Shown here piece after piece: positions 36,450 to 44,244 of a DNA stretch of 64,000 nucleotides. Position numbers and translations under genes: made by a program. Position 1 is the stretch's first letter. Every line of letters begins with the position of its first letter. The notes beneath the pieces are model-generated. The model worked only from the letters and a program-made list of their open reading frames with translations. It was not told the DNA's origin and did no database searches. The DNA is taken from the NCBI RefSeq assembly GCF_902498805.1, contig NZ_LR701587.1, positions 55,335 through 119,334 of the forward strand. Reading direction: 5' to 3'. The stretch is from Imperialibacter sp. EC-SDR9. Lineage in GTDB: Bacteria; Bacteroidota; Bacteroidia; Cytophagales; Cyclobacteriaceae.

Positions 36450-36914
36450 CTAAAATGCAAGACCGAGGCTAATGTATGCGCCTTCCGGAATGCCACCACC
36501 GGCTCTGAATATCAACGCTTCGCCGGGCTTCTGGTAGCGGTAACCCAGGTTGAGTGCAGCCCAAACTTCCGGCGAATTGGAAGGAGAAACCAATGTAAGT
36601 CCTACCCCTGTTTCGAGGTGATTGTTTCCGTTGCCAAATACCCAGGCTGGCATCACAGCCAGGTAACCGGTCCATTCCTGATTGATAAGGTCACCGAATT
36701 GTCCCGCAATCCCTCTCAAATAGAACCGTCGATTCTCTTTTTTGTGCGCCAGCTGACGTTCGTAGCTAATGCTGAGGGAAGGAATACCGGCTGTTAGCAC
36801 AAGGCCATTCCGCATTTCAACAGGTTGATCCTGCCCAAAAGTCAATAAAGGTGCCGAGGCAAAAGATGAAAGTAGTGCCAACCACTTCCACCCACTTTTA
36901 GATGAAGTTTTCAT
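36450..36914 (-). CDS. Outer-membrane-type beta-strand protein, paralogue 2
   Basis: A 154-residue protein, same length and ends as its neighbour at 35848-36312 (MKTSSK start, LSISYERQLAHKKEN, LNLGYRYQKP, GGIPEGAYISLGLAF). Signal peptide LLSSFASAPLLTFGQ. The pair arose by tandem duplication and has diverged in the middle. A perfect-arm hairpin with a one-base bulge (36928-36955) lies just before its start. Function unknown. Confidence 0.72.
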   Translation of the reverse strand: MKTSSKSGWKWLALLSSFASAPLLTFGQDQPVEMRNGLVLTAGIPSLSISYERQLAHKKENRRFYLRGIAGQFGDLINQEWTGYLAVMPAWVFGNGNNHLETGVGLTLVSPSNSPEVWAALNLGYRYQKPGEALIFRAGGGIPEGAYISLGLAF

Positions 36915-36927
36915 AGTTAAAAAAATA

Positions 36928-36955
36928 GATGTGAAAGTTTAAAAAACTTTACATC
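36928..36955 (-). promoter_or_regulatory. Hairpin just upstream of the paralogue-2 gene
   Basis: GATGTgAAAGTTT and AAACTTTACATC form a stem with one bulge and a short loop, 14 bp before the start at 36914. It could be an operator or a leader hairpin that tunes translation. No homologue of it precedes the other paralogue. Confidence 0.35.
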
Positions 36956-36999
36956 TGCAAAACTTAGGCCAAAAAACACTGATAGTCAGTTGGTTGTGG

Positions 37000-39333
37000 T
37001 TATCGCTCCAGCCCCCATGCCTTGTTGGGGTTTTTGTCAAGTGTCAATTTTAAGTCTCCTCCTTGTGAAAATACCTCATGCGGGAAGCTGAATTTTGTCC
37101 AGTCTTTGCCGTTCAGAGAGGCTTTTTGAATGTAAATGTTGTCAGCTGAATTGTTTTCTGTTCTGATCGTGAAGGTTTTACCGGAATAGTATTTCGGATC
37201 AAGCTGGATTTCTACTTTATCGAATATCGGCGTCGTAATGTCGTAAGAAGAATTGACCGATGCGCCGCCATCCATTTGAAACAGCCCTATGGCCGTCAAT
37301 ACGCCGAGTGCTCCCATTTGCCCCTGGTCTTCATCGCCATTGTAGCCTCCGTACGGGGTAATGTCTGAGAACGTAATTTCTTTCACTTCCCGCACCCATT
37401 TTTGAGAAAGCCAGGGCGCTCCCGCATGATTGAAAAGGTGGGCCATTTGGCACGAAGGCTGGTTTTCGTAGTCGACCCAACTTTCGGCATGTTTGCCATG
37501 GTCGGTGATGAATTTGTTGGGCTTCGCTTTTATAAAACAGCTGTCCACATATTGAGCATACTTGTCTGTGCCGCCGAACAATGCTGCCAGTCCTTTCAGG
37601 TCATGGGGCACGTAGTTGGTGTAAATGGCCGAGTTGCTTTCCACAAAACCTAACGTGTTGAATCCTTCGCCGATTGGCGTAAAGTTTTCAATCCAGGTTC
37701 CGTCTATGTTTTTGGGATGGATAAAATGCGTCTCAGGGTTCCATAGGTTTTTGTAGTTCTGGGAGCGCTTGTCGAAGAACTCGTAGTCCTTTGTTTTTCC
37801 CAACGCATTGGCTAGCTGAGCCAGGCACCAGTCCTGGTAGGCGTATTCCATCGTCATGGCGGCCCCGTCTTTGTGTCCGCCGGGGCCGGGAATGCCCTCG
37901 GGCACATAGCCTCGCTCTACGTAATAGTTCATGCCGCCGCCCTGCGGATTGTCACGATGCTCATAGCCAGCCCGGTCTCTGATGCCGCCTGGAAAAGCAT
38001 TTTTGTAGAGGCCTTCGTAGGCTTTTGCTACGTCATAGTTTCGGATGCCTTTGTTGTAAGCAGTGGCGAAAAAAGAAACAGCCGGGTCGCCTATCATCAC
38101 ATAGGTGTAGTTGCCTCCCGAGGGTCCTCTGGGGATCAACCCGCCATGGCGGTACATCTCCACCATGCTGGCGCAGAACTCATTCATGATTTCAGGGTAG
38201 ACCATCGACCAGAGCACGTTGAGTGTCCAGTGGCTGCCCCACCACGCATCGAAATTGTACTGGTTGTGTTTTGGGTTTCTGTTTTCATCCAATGCCACCT
38301 GCCGAACGACTGGCTTCGATCCGGTCATGTCGCAGTACTTGCCGTCTACGTCGCTCACAATACGGCGACCGAGCAGTGAGTGCCAAAGGTCGGTATAGAA
38401 TTTGATTTTCTGTTTTTCCGTGCCACCTTCTATTTTGATTTTGCTGAGGTAGCCATTCCATTCACTTTTGGATGCTGACACCACTTGCTCAAAATTCCAG
38501 TGAGGGAGCTCGGTATCCATATTGAGCCGGGCCTGTGCCGTGTTGGTGTAGGAAATGGCCACTTTCATTTGAATGGTTTTCGACTGCTTCTTATCAAACC
38601 TGACATAGGCCCCCACTTCTTTGCCATGGATTTGCTCTACTTTTCCGGTCTTGAGTTTTCCTTTTTCCCACGCCCCAAAAGAAGAGATGGGCTGATCGAA
38701 ACGAGCAACAAAGTAGACGTAGGTGGGCTTTGGACGGCGGTGGGTAGGAGCCATGATGCTATAGCCCTCAATTTCCTTATCGCTTATTTTTACCACTTTG
38801 GCCGAATCCATGTCACCGTGACCCAGGAATGCCCCCACGTCGAAAATAATGTCCTTGTTGACATTGGCCGGATAGGTGTATTTGTGAAAACCTACCCGGG
38901 TAGTGGAGGTGAGCTCCGCTTTGATGCCGTAATCCTTCAAAAAGACGCTGTGATAGCCGGGTATAGCTTTTTCATCATCATGGCTAAAGGCCGATTTGTA
39001 AGCTTCCATGCCCAAATGCCCTTTGAATTCGCCCACGGTCGGCATCACAGGTATGCCCGACATTTGCCAGGCGTGGATGTGGGAGAAGCACCGGACATAC
39101 AGGCTATCATATAGGTAGCCAGAATTCCAGCTTCCTTTTACCCAGGTGTCGGGGCTGAGGTTCACCATGCCAAAAGGCCGGGAGGCAGAAGAGAAGAAGA
39201 ACCAACGTGACTTGTGGGTGTCCACAAACGGGTTGACGTAGTCGATAGGCTCTTTTGTGGACTGAGAAAATGCCGGTGCAGCACAGGTGAAGAGCAGGGC
39301 GACCAGGGAGATTCTGAAAACGAGTTTAAGCAC
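37000..39333 (-). CDS. GH92 alpha-mannosidase-like glycoside hydrolase
   Basis: A 777-residue exported protein. After the signal (FRISLVALLFTCAAPAFSQ) comes the GH92 start (DYVNPFVDTH, SRPFGMVNLSPDTW). Downstream are the family's calcium/catalytic blocks (GGNYTYVMIGDPAVSFFATAY, RDRAGYEHR) and the closing motif YNGDEDQGQMGALGVLTAIGLF. GH92 enzymes are calcium-dependent exo-acting alpha-mannosidases. The order fits the family, though the sequence differs from well-known members and linkage specificity cannot be inferred. It runs alone on the minus strand, with a palindromic element just upstream of it. Confidence 0.85.
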   Translation of the reverse strand: MLKLVFRISLVALLFTCAAPAFSQSTKEPIDYVNPFVDTHKSRWFFFSSASRPFGMVNLSPDTWVKGSWNSGYLYDSLYVRCFSHIHAWQMSGIPVMPTVGEFKGHLGMEAYKSAFSHDDEKAIPGYHSVFLKDYGIKAELTSTTRVGFHKYTYPANVNKDIIFDVGAFLGHGDMDSAKVVKISDKEIEGYSIMAPTHRRPKPTYVYFVARFDQPISSFGAWEKGKLKTGKVEQIHGKEVGAYVRFDKKQSKTIQMKVAISYTNTAQARLNMDTELPHWNFEQVVSASKSEWNGYLSKIKIEGGTEKQKIKFYTDLWHSLLGRRIVSDVDGKYCDMTGSKPVVRQVALDENRNPKHNQYNFDAWWGSHWTLNVLWSMVYPEIMNEFCASMVEMYRHGGLIPRGPSGGNYTYVMIGDPAVSFFATAYNKGIRNYDVAKAYEGLYKNAFPGGIRDRAGYEHRDNPQGGGMNYYVERGYVPEGIPGPGGHKDGAAMTMEYAYQDWCLAQLANALGKTKDYEFFDKRSQNYKNLWNPETHFIHPKNIDGTWIENFTPIGEGFNTLGFVESNSAIYTNYVPHDLKGLAALFGGTDKYAQYVDSCFIKAKPNKFITDHGKHAESWVDYENQPSCQMAHLFNHAGAPWLSQKWVREVKEITFSDITPYGGYNGDEDQGQMGALGVLTAIGLFQMDGGASVNSSYDITTPIFDKVEIQLDPKYYSGKTFTIRTENNSADNIYIQKASLNGKDWTKFSFPHEVFSQGGDLKLTLDKNPNKAWGLER

Positions 39334-39420
39334 GCTAGGTAGGTTTTGATTTCAAAGAATCCCAATATCGGAAGTTCTGATGAATAGAAGCAATCAATAT
39401 TCTATGTCGATCACCGTATT

Positions 39421-39517
39421 AGACTACAAAAGTTTTGGCTGCCTGGCCAATAAAAAACAAAGGCTTGCCTGGGCTGGATAGCCAGCCTCCCCCTGACAAT
39501 CCAAACTTTTGTAGTCT
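39421..39517. repeat. Inverted-repeat element between the GH92 and ABC-permease genes
   Basis: Arms AGACTACAAAAGTTTTGG (39421-39438) and CCAAACTTTTGTAGTCT (39501-39517) are complementary apart from one missing base; the interior has a small GGCT/AGCC stem. It may be a bidirectional terminator for the ABC operon or a short mobile element; about 97 bp long. Confidence 0.45.
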
Positions 39518-39530
39518 TTGCTCTATGGAG

Positions 39531-40313
39531 TTAATTCTGATCCGCCTGATTCCACCACCAATGACTCGCCAGATAACCCAGTACCGCTACCAGACCAACC
39601 AGACCAAAGCTGACGGCACTCAGCGAGGCCTTCATTTCGGCGCTTATACCACTGTGCAATCCTGGAACAGACCATGGAAAATACTGCCCCAGCCCAACGG
39701 CCCCTACGATTTGCGAGACGATGAGCATCAGCACCACCAGCCCGATAGGAGCGAGGTACCCTTTCCCCCATATGCCCATGAAGGAAACTGGTGTTCCAAG
39801 CAACATCACTAACACCGTGGTGATAAAATAATTGGTTAAGGTAGAGGTGATAACACTGACATCAAAGTTGTCAAGCCCCATTAAGGCACCGACGACCAAA
39901 CCCAGTAGCAGGTTGGCCACCACAAGGGCGATGCACCAAACGGCGTAAACGATGAACTTTGCGTTGATGATGCTACTACGGGAAGCTGGAAGGGCAAGCA
40001 AGTCCTTGGCTGTCTTGTCCGAATACTCACGGCCAAACAACCAGCTGGCCACGAAGCCGAATACCACCACGCCGCCTACACCCACTATCTGGGTGAGCAA
40101 GCCGACGTATGAGGGCCAGTCAGCAGAGAAGTTCATCAGTTTTGCTTTTTCACTCAAAGGGGAAGACCCCATATCGCCTGCGTGACCGAGGAGGTAAAGA
40201 GAAAGCCCACCCATGACTGGGCCGAGGGCAAAAGCGGCAAAAGTGACCCACACAATGGTTGAGTGCCTGAGTTTTAAAAATTCTGGCGCAATGGCTCTCA
40301 ATGAAGTTGTCAT
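39531..40313 (-). CDS. ABC-2 type permease (BcrB/NatB-like)
   Basis: A 260-residue integral membrane protein with six or so hydrophobic segments (IVWVTFAAFALGPVM, LLTQIVGVGGVVVFGFVAS, IVYAVWCIALVVANLLLGLVVG, LVVLMLIVSQIVGA). The pattern is typical of ABC-2 permeases of bacitracin-export (BcrB) type. It starts 5 bp after the ATPase gene stop (40319), its partner. The complex probably exports a lipid or peptide and may give resistance to an antimicrobial. It is the last gene of a three-gene operon with a TetR regulator. Confidence 0.84.
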   Translation of the reverse strand: MTTSLRAIAPEFLKLRHSTIVWVTFAAFALGPVMGGLSLYLLGHAGDMGSSPLSEKAKLMNFSADWPSYVGLLTQIVGVGGVVVFGFVASWLFGREYSDKTAKDLLALPASRSSIINAKFIVYAVWCIALVVANLLLGLVVGALMGLDNFDVSVITSTLTNYFITTVLVMLLGTPVSFMGIWGKGYLAPIGLVVLMLIVSQIVGAVGLGQYFPWSVPGLHSGISAEMKASLSAVSFGLVGLVAVLGYLASHWWWNQADQN

Positions 40314-40318
40314 TTTAC

Positions 40319-41218
40319 TTACTGTTGAATAGTTCTTAAAAAATAGCTTTCGAGGTCTTCTTCGAAGGTGAATAGTTTGGTGAGGCCCACGTGTTCGGCT
40401 ACCACCATTTCGGCAATGCGGTCAGGCTCGCTCATCCATTGACGATCCATGATCTCTATCTCGCTGGCAGCGTTTGTCCTGAACGGAATTCCGTTTTTCT
40501 GGAGCAGGTCAGCCACCAGAACATTGTCGTGCGAATTCAGCACGAGCTTCCTTTCTATTTCATTGTGCAGCTGATTGGCCTCCAGCTCTTTAATCAGCAC
40601 ACCCCGATGGATAATGCCGATGGTGTCGGCCACCTTGGCAATTTCACTTAGCAGGTGACTCGAGATCAGCACGGTGGTGCCCTGTGCGCTTAGCTCCCGG
40701 AGCAGGCGACGGATTTCCACAATGCCCGCCGGATCAAGCCCGTTCACCGGCTCGTCGAGGATGAGCAGCTCGGGACTGTGCATAAGTGCTCGGGCCAGAC
40801 CGAGGCGCTGCAGGTTGCCCAGCGAAAGGTGGCTGGCCTGAACGTCTCTGTACTGGTCAAGCTTCAGTCGGGCAATGACTTTGTCGATTACTTCTTTGTC
40901 GTTCAGGCCATGGTACCTGTAAAAAATGTTGAGGTTTTCCACCACCGACAAGTCCGGGTAAGCGCAGGTCGACTCAATCATGTAGCCCACTTTGTCCCAT
41001 ACTGATGCGTTGCCAGGCACTTTCTGACCAAAGAGAGCAACACTGCCCTCCGTTGCTTTGATCATGCCAAGCAGCATGCGCATAGTCGTTGTCTTTCCGG
41101 CCCCATTGAGGCCGAGGAACCCGTAGATCTTCCCCTGCGGAATCTGCAGAGATACCTGGTCAACCACAGTGGCACGTCCGTACCGCTTGGTCAGGTTGTT
41201 TGTTTCAACGATCATCAT
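40319..41218 (-). CDS. ABC transporter ATP-binding protein (BcrA-like)
   Basis: A 299-residue ATPase. Walker A GLNGAGKTTTMRM (about residues 36-48), a slightly variant signature LSLGNLQRLGLARAL, Walker B LLILDEPVNGLDP and H-loop SSHLLSEIAKV are all present. It energises the permease encoded next. Such pairs (BcrAB, or NatAB-like) export bacitracin-like peptides or ions. Its start overlaps the stop of the TetR gene by 4 bp (ATGA at 41215-41218), so all three genes are coupled. Confidence 0.9.
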   Translation of the reverse strand: MMIVETNNLTKRYGRATVVDQVSLQIPQGKIYGFLGLNGAGKTTTMRMLLGMIKATEGSVALFGQKVPGNASVWDKVGYMIESTCAYPDLSVVENLNIFYRYHGLNDKEVIDKVIARLKLDQYRDVQASHLSLGNLQRLGLARALMHSPELLILDEPVNGLDPAGIVEIRRLLRELSAQGTTVLISSHLLSEIAKVADTIGIIHRGVLIKELEANQLHNEIERKLVLNSHDNVLVADLLQKNGIPFRTNAASEIEIMDRQWMSEPDRIAEMVVAEHVGLTKLFTFEEDLESYFLRTIQQ

Positions 41219-41877
41219 TTGTTCTTAAAACCGTTTTTTTGGATCTCTACAAACTGCTGAGCAATCGCAACCAGCTCATCTTCTGGCAGGTTGTAGAGTT
41301 GTTTGTTGTTTTGAATATTTTGACGGAAATCCTGCTGGTAGTGCAGCTCCATGAACTCAAAAATGGAAAGCTGTGTCTGAAGCACGTGCCAGGCCAGTAT
41401 TTTGCGGTCAATGTCGTTTCGCAGCTGCCCATTTTCCACATACTGGTCCACCAGCTGATACATAATGTCCAGCGCTTTCTGCTTCCTGATGGCCTGAATA
41501 TTGCCCAGCTCCTCGGTGTTTTTCTCTCGCAGCACATTGTACAGGAAGGCGCTGACCACCCCCTGCGTTTTGTCGAAGTGCACCTTCGCCCGAAAGTGCA
41601 GAATGATCAAGTCGAAAAAGTCTTCGGGCGGTTGTTTAATAAACCCCTTGTCGTTCGCCAGCCGTTGCTGAACGGCGTAGTCAAGCAGGTAGAAGTAGAG
41701 AGACTGCTTGCTTTCAAAGTAGCGGTAGAAGCTGCCTTTGGCCAGGTCCAGCTTTTTGATGATGGTGGAAAGCGAGGCAGACTGGTAATCGTTGAAGGCA
41801 AACTCTTCGAGGCAAACCCCGATGATTTCCTGCTGCCTTTCCTGTGGTAAGTTGTTGAATGTTTTTAAAGCGACCAT
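41215..41877 (-). CDS. TetR/AcrR family regulator
   Basis: A 220-residue TetR-type repressor. The helix-turn-helix is near residues 38-70 (STIIKKLDLAKGSFYRYFESK), with a larger helical ligand-binding domain after it. It is the first gene of the operon with the BcrA-like and BcrB-like genes. The start codon lies inside a perfect 12-bp inverted repeat (41869-41900), a strong candidate operator, so it probably represses its own operon and the exporter until a drug or metabolite is bound. Confidence 0.88.
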   Translation of the reverse strand: MVALKTFNNLPQERQQEIIGVCLEEFAFNDYQSASLSTIIKKLDLAKGSFYRYFESKQSLYFYLLDYAVQQRLANDKGFIKQPPEDFFDLIILHFRAKVHFDKTQGVVSAFLYNVLREKNTEELGNIQAIRKQKALDIMYQLVDQYVENGQLRNDIDRKILAWHVLQTQLSIFEFMELHYQQDFRQNIQNNKQLYNLPEDELVAIAQQFVEIQKNGFKNK

Positions 41878-41900
41878 ATAGTAGCGACTATATGGTCGCT
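41869..41900. promoter_or_regulatory. Candidate TetR operator overlapping the start codon
   Basis: AGCGACCATATA (41869-41880) and TATATGGTCGCT (41889-41900) form a perfect 12-bp inverted repeat with an 8-bp spacer, itself containing another AGCGAC. It covers the ATG of the TetR gene (41875-41877). Such symmetry suits a dimeric TetR protein. Confidence 0.75.
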
Positions 41901-42259
41901 AACGAGACCTAGCTTTTAAGGTTTCGGAAACAATAAAAAAATAGAGGAGGAGGGAAAGGAGAGGGGTTTAGAAAATGCTCACGGCAATTTGCAGCACCAA
42001 TCCAATGAAAAGCAGAATTGCCCAGGCAAGCAATTCACCTTTCAGAATCATGAGGTAGCCTCTGAAGAATCGTTTGATCATTACTAAAAATAGGTGAAAT
42101 AGAGCAAATTACAAAAGGTCAGGTTTGAAAGGGAGGCTCTGACTACAACTGTACTGCCAATTTTCAGACGTTGATGGTGGGGTGAGAGGCGCTCGGTGAG
42201 TTGGCTTATAATTTTGGCTATGGGCGGCATACTATCCGGCTATGATTTCATACAAAATG
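41878..42259. other. Intergenic region with a small membrane ORF
   Basis: About 380 bp between the TetR gene and the reverse transcriptase gene. It carries the operator above and a 37-codon minus-strand ORF (41968-42081). I see nothing else. Confidence 0.5.
41968..42081 (-). CDS. Possible 37-residue single-helix membrane peptide
   Basis: ATG at 42081 and TAA at 41968-41970 frame 37 codons. The start is cationic (MIKRFFRGY) and the C-terminal part is one strong membrane helix (LAWAILLFIGLVLQIAVSIF). It lies upstream of the TetR-ABC operon on the same strand, so it may be a short leader gene. With no family match, it could be chance. Confidence 0.45.
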   Translation of the reverse strand: MIKRFFRGYLMILKGELLAWAILLFIGLVLQIAVSIF

Positions 42260-43123
42260 TTATCGACTTGTTTTTTGTTTATTCGTTCGCCTGATGTTGT
42301 TGACGTAGACTGAGTAAGGCTTATATTCCGAATTGTTTCTAAACTCTAATTCTGCTTTTTCTTTTATTCGGTTCGGCGCATCGATAAAATTATTGAAAAC
42401 ATCAATACCAGTGATATTTTGATTGCCCGCATACCACGTTTTTCGGTAACCAACCTTAAATCCGCTGGTAGTTACTATGTCCAAAAGGGTATTCAATTTC
42501 TCCTTGAAGCAAGTTTGAGATGAAAATGTTAAATCATCAATATACCTAGTGTAGGTGAGGCTATGCAGATTGCAGTAATCAATTAATCTGAAATCAGTTT
42601 CCAGAAAAACTAAATTTGATATATGTGTGCTAGTTGGGGCTCCTTGTGGTAATTCATATTTCCACGAAGTTAATTTTGTTACCCAATGACTGTAATGATT
42701 AGAAAATCCAAGTTTCAGAAAAGCATCAAAAATTTTGTCATATTTGACGCTTGGATAGAAGTCTTTTAAGTCTGTTGTGAATTGATACTTGTTTCCTTGA
42801 TGAGGTTTTGCATTTGAAATATTGCTTCTCTTTTTTACTCCACCATGTATGTGTCTCGGAAGTTTAATAGGAACAAGAATTCTATCCTTAATGCGTTGTT
42901 GAATAAACTTCAACTCTTTTAGAGACGGCCTGATAGCTCTTGTTTTTATTGTACCGTCTGCAAATGTTTTGAAGCCGCCATTTTTTTTATCCGGTTTTTT
43001 CTCCAACCACTCGTTATAATAGCTGTCAATGTTATCGACTATGAAACGAACTTTCTTAGGGTCACATCCAATATCTGAACAGAATAGTTTGAATTGATAT
43101 TTCTCAAACAGCAAAGAATTCAT
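42260..43123 (-). CDS. Retron-type reverse transcriptase
   Basis: A 287-residue reverse transcriptase. Palm motifs are visible in order: DLKDFYPS (residues 118-125), LPQGAPTSTHISNL (158-171), the catalytic YIDD (194-197, in YTRYIDDLTFSS) and GYRKTW (225-230). A later NITG (236-239) recalls the VTG motif that retron RTs use to recognise their RNA. Overall this fits retron RTs better than group II intron or DGR enzymes. The C-terminal thumb appears about 35 residues shorter than in Ec86-like RTs, and no frameshift explains it. The gene overlaps the upstream XRE gene by 20 bp. No msr-msd lies directly upstream, so the template RNA, if any, must be elsewhere, perhaps at 43800-43930. Confidence 0.88.
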   Translation of the reverse strand: MNSLLFEKYQFKLFCSDIGCDPKKVRFIVDNIDSYYNEWLEKKPDKKNGGFKTFADGTIKTRAIRPSLKELKFIQQRIKDRILVPIKLPRHIHGGVKKRSNISNAKPHQGNKYQFTTDLKDFYPSVKYDKIFDAFLKLGFSNHYSHWVTKLTSWKYELPQGAPTSTHISNLVFLETDFRLIDYCNLHSLTYTRYIDDLTFSSQTCFKEKLNTLLDIVTTSGFKVGYRKTWYAGNQNITGIDVFNNFIDAPNRIKEKAELEFRNNSEYKPYSVYVNNIRRTNKQKTSR

Positions 43124-43469
43124 TTACAAGAGATTTCACCGACGGACTTATTATTTCAAATGCCTCCCTTTTCCTGGGATCTATATCTTCTTGAGTTAGG
43201 GACAAAAAAAATAGGATAGGCAATGGTGTGCCGAGATTATTACTAATCGTCTTTAATGTCGAAAGATTCGGGTCTTTTGAATTACTCTCAATTTGAGATA
43301 GATATGTTTGTGTAATACCACATAAGGTAGCAAACTCAGTTTGAGTTTGGCCTTTTTGCTTTCTTATGCTTTTTATTACGTTTCCTAGATTCATGACTTT
43401 AAACTGGAAAATTTTTAAGGAGTGTTCAGATTTATGAATTGCATGGTGTTTACTCATAGCTGAAATCAT
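43104..43469 (-). CDS. XRE-family helix-turn-helix regulator
   Basis: A 121-residue protein. From residue 26 it has a clear XRE/Cro-type HTH (MNLGNVIKSIRKQKGQTQTEF, then ITQTYLSQIESNSKDPNL), and its C-terminal part is helical. The ATG at 43469 overlaps the stop of the small upstream gene by 4 bp (ATGA at 43466-43469); an internal ATG at 43394 would give the HTH alone. It overlaps the reverse transcriptase gene by 20 bp at the end. In some retron classes an HTH protein is the effector or accessory; here it could also simply regulate the cassette. Confidence 0.82.
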   Translation of the reverse strand: MISAMSKHHAIHKSEHSLKIFQFKVMNLGNVIKSIRKQKGQTQTEFATLCGITQTYLSQIESNSKDPNLSTLKTISNNLGTPLPILFFLSLTQEDIDPRKREAFEIISPSVKSLVNEFFAV

Positions 43470-43684
43470 GAAAAAAACTTGGCAAGTAATTCAACAACCT
43501 TCACAATCTCCTTAAGAACTTGTTCGTTTGTTTTACCTTTTTTCTTTTTCAGCATTTCAAGAGTCACTTTTGCCTCATTTAGGACTATTAAGTCCTTCTC
43601 CGAAAGAGAACACTGGTTCTTGATGACAGTTTGAATTGAACTAATCAAACTGTCAATGTTTTGACTTTGTTTTAATCTACTCAT
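43466..43684 (-). CDS. Small coiled-coil protein of the RT cassette
   Basis: A 72-residue, highly charged protein with a Lys/Glu-rich amphipathic centre (EAKVTLEMLKKKKGK) and a hydrophobic tail (EIVKVVELLAKFFS). No family was recognised. It is the first gene of an overlapping trio with the XRE and reverse transcriptase genes, so it is probably part of the same functional unit. A toxin-, effector- or antitoxin-like role is possible but unproven. Confidence 0.62.
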   Translation of the reverse strand: MSRLKQSQNIDSLISSIQTVIKNQCSLSEKDLIVLNEAKVTLEMLKKKKGKTNEQVLKEIVKVVELLAKFFS

Positions 43685-44244
43685 GTGACTTTATATTTAA
43701 ATAATGGGACGATATTGTCCTGCGTCACTACAATTATGACCCAATCACAAGGTGTATTAAAGACTAATTACTAAATGCGTAAACAATGTTCTCGTTACAC
43801 TCACTTAAATATTCCTGCGTCATATCTTTAAAAAGATACTCGCATACATAACAGGGTTAATCAAATCAGTCTATCGAATCAACGATGATAAGGTGATGCG
43901 AGAGATGAAGAGATGTGCCGTTAAGTGACCCATATGGGTTGCCTTTGCAGACTATCAAATGCACTCCATTTAGTAATTAGGCATCAAAACATGGTTTCAA
44001 AGAACTATGAAACAAAGATAATAAAAACATTACTGACAGTTAATATAAACACTGAATTTATTTTCACGGAAAACGATAAGTACATATTGTTGATATCACC
44101 TAACGTCAGTGGTGGAATGTTATGCATTTCCGTCTCCACTAGTACTTAGCCACGCCCATGAATAAAATTAACTTTTGTGGCGGACAATCCATGCCAGCGA
44201 ATGCTTGAAAACCGCCGAAGTCCACATTCATTTTTAGGCCCTTG
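43685..44244. other. Noncoding spacer upstream of the RT cassette (560 bp)
   Basis: No gene is convincing here. The stretch is AT-rich and contains a direct repeat TCCTGCGTCA (43718-43727 and 43813-43822), a possible structured RNA at 43801-43928 and a 12-bp palindrome ACCCATATGGGT (43928-43939). A third weak stem lies near 44109-44141. It is where a cassette promoter and a retron RNA would be expected. Confidence 0.5.
43801..43928 (-). ncRNA. Candidate structured RNA (possible retron msr-msd)
   Basis: Ends TCACTTAA (43801-43808) and TTAAGTGA (43921-43928) are exactly complementary. Inside lie a perfect 7-bp hairpin (TATCTTT/AAAGATA, 43823-43838) and a second stem (CTCGCAT 43839-43845, ATGCGAG 43896-43902). 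That is an end-paired fold like msr-msd, 117-244 bp before the first gene of the reverse transcriptase cassette. No msr consensus was seen, so this is only a candidate. Confidence 0.3.

Noticed and set aside
12571..43684. Septu-like pair and RT as one Ec78-like retron
   Set aside because: The RT is about 28 kb from the HNH gene with many housekeeping genes between, so they are treated as separate systems.
42260..43684. Diversity-generating retroelement
   Set aside because: No variable/template repeat pair or accessory protein was seen, and the RT motifs are retron-like.
43685..44244. Short ORFs in the spacer before the RT cassette
   Set aside because: The frames (for example 43925-44149) lack domains and lie in AT-rich sequence with inverted repeats.
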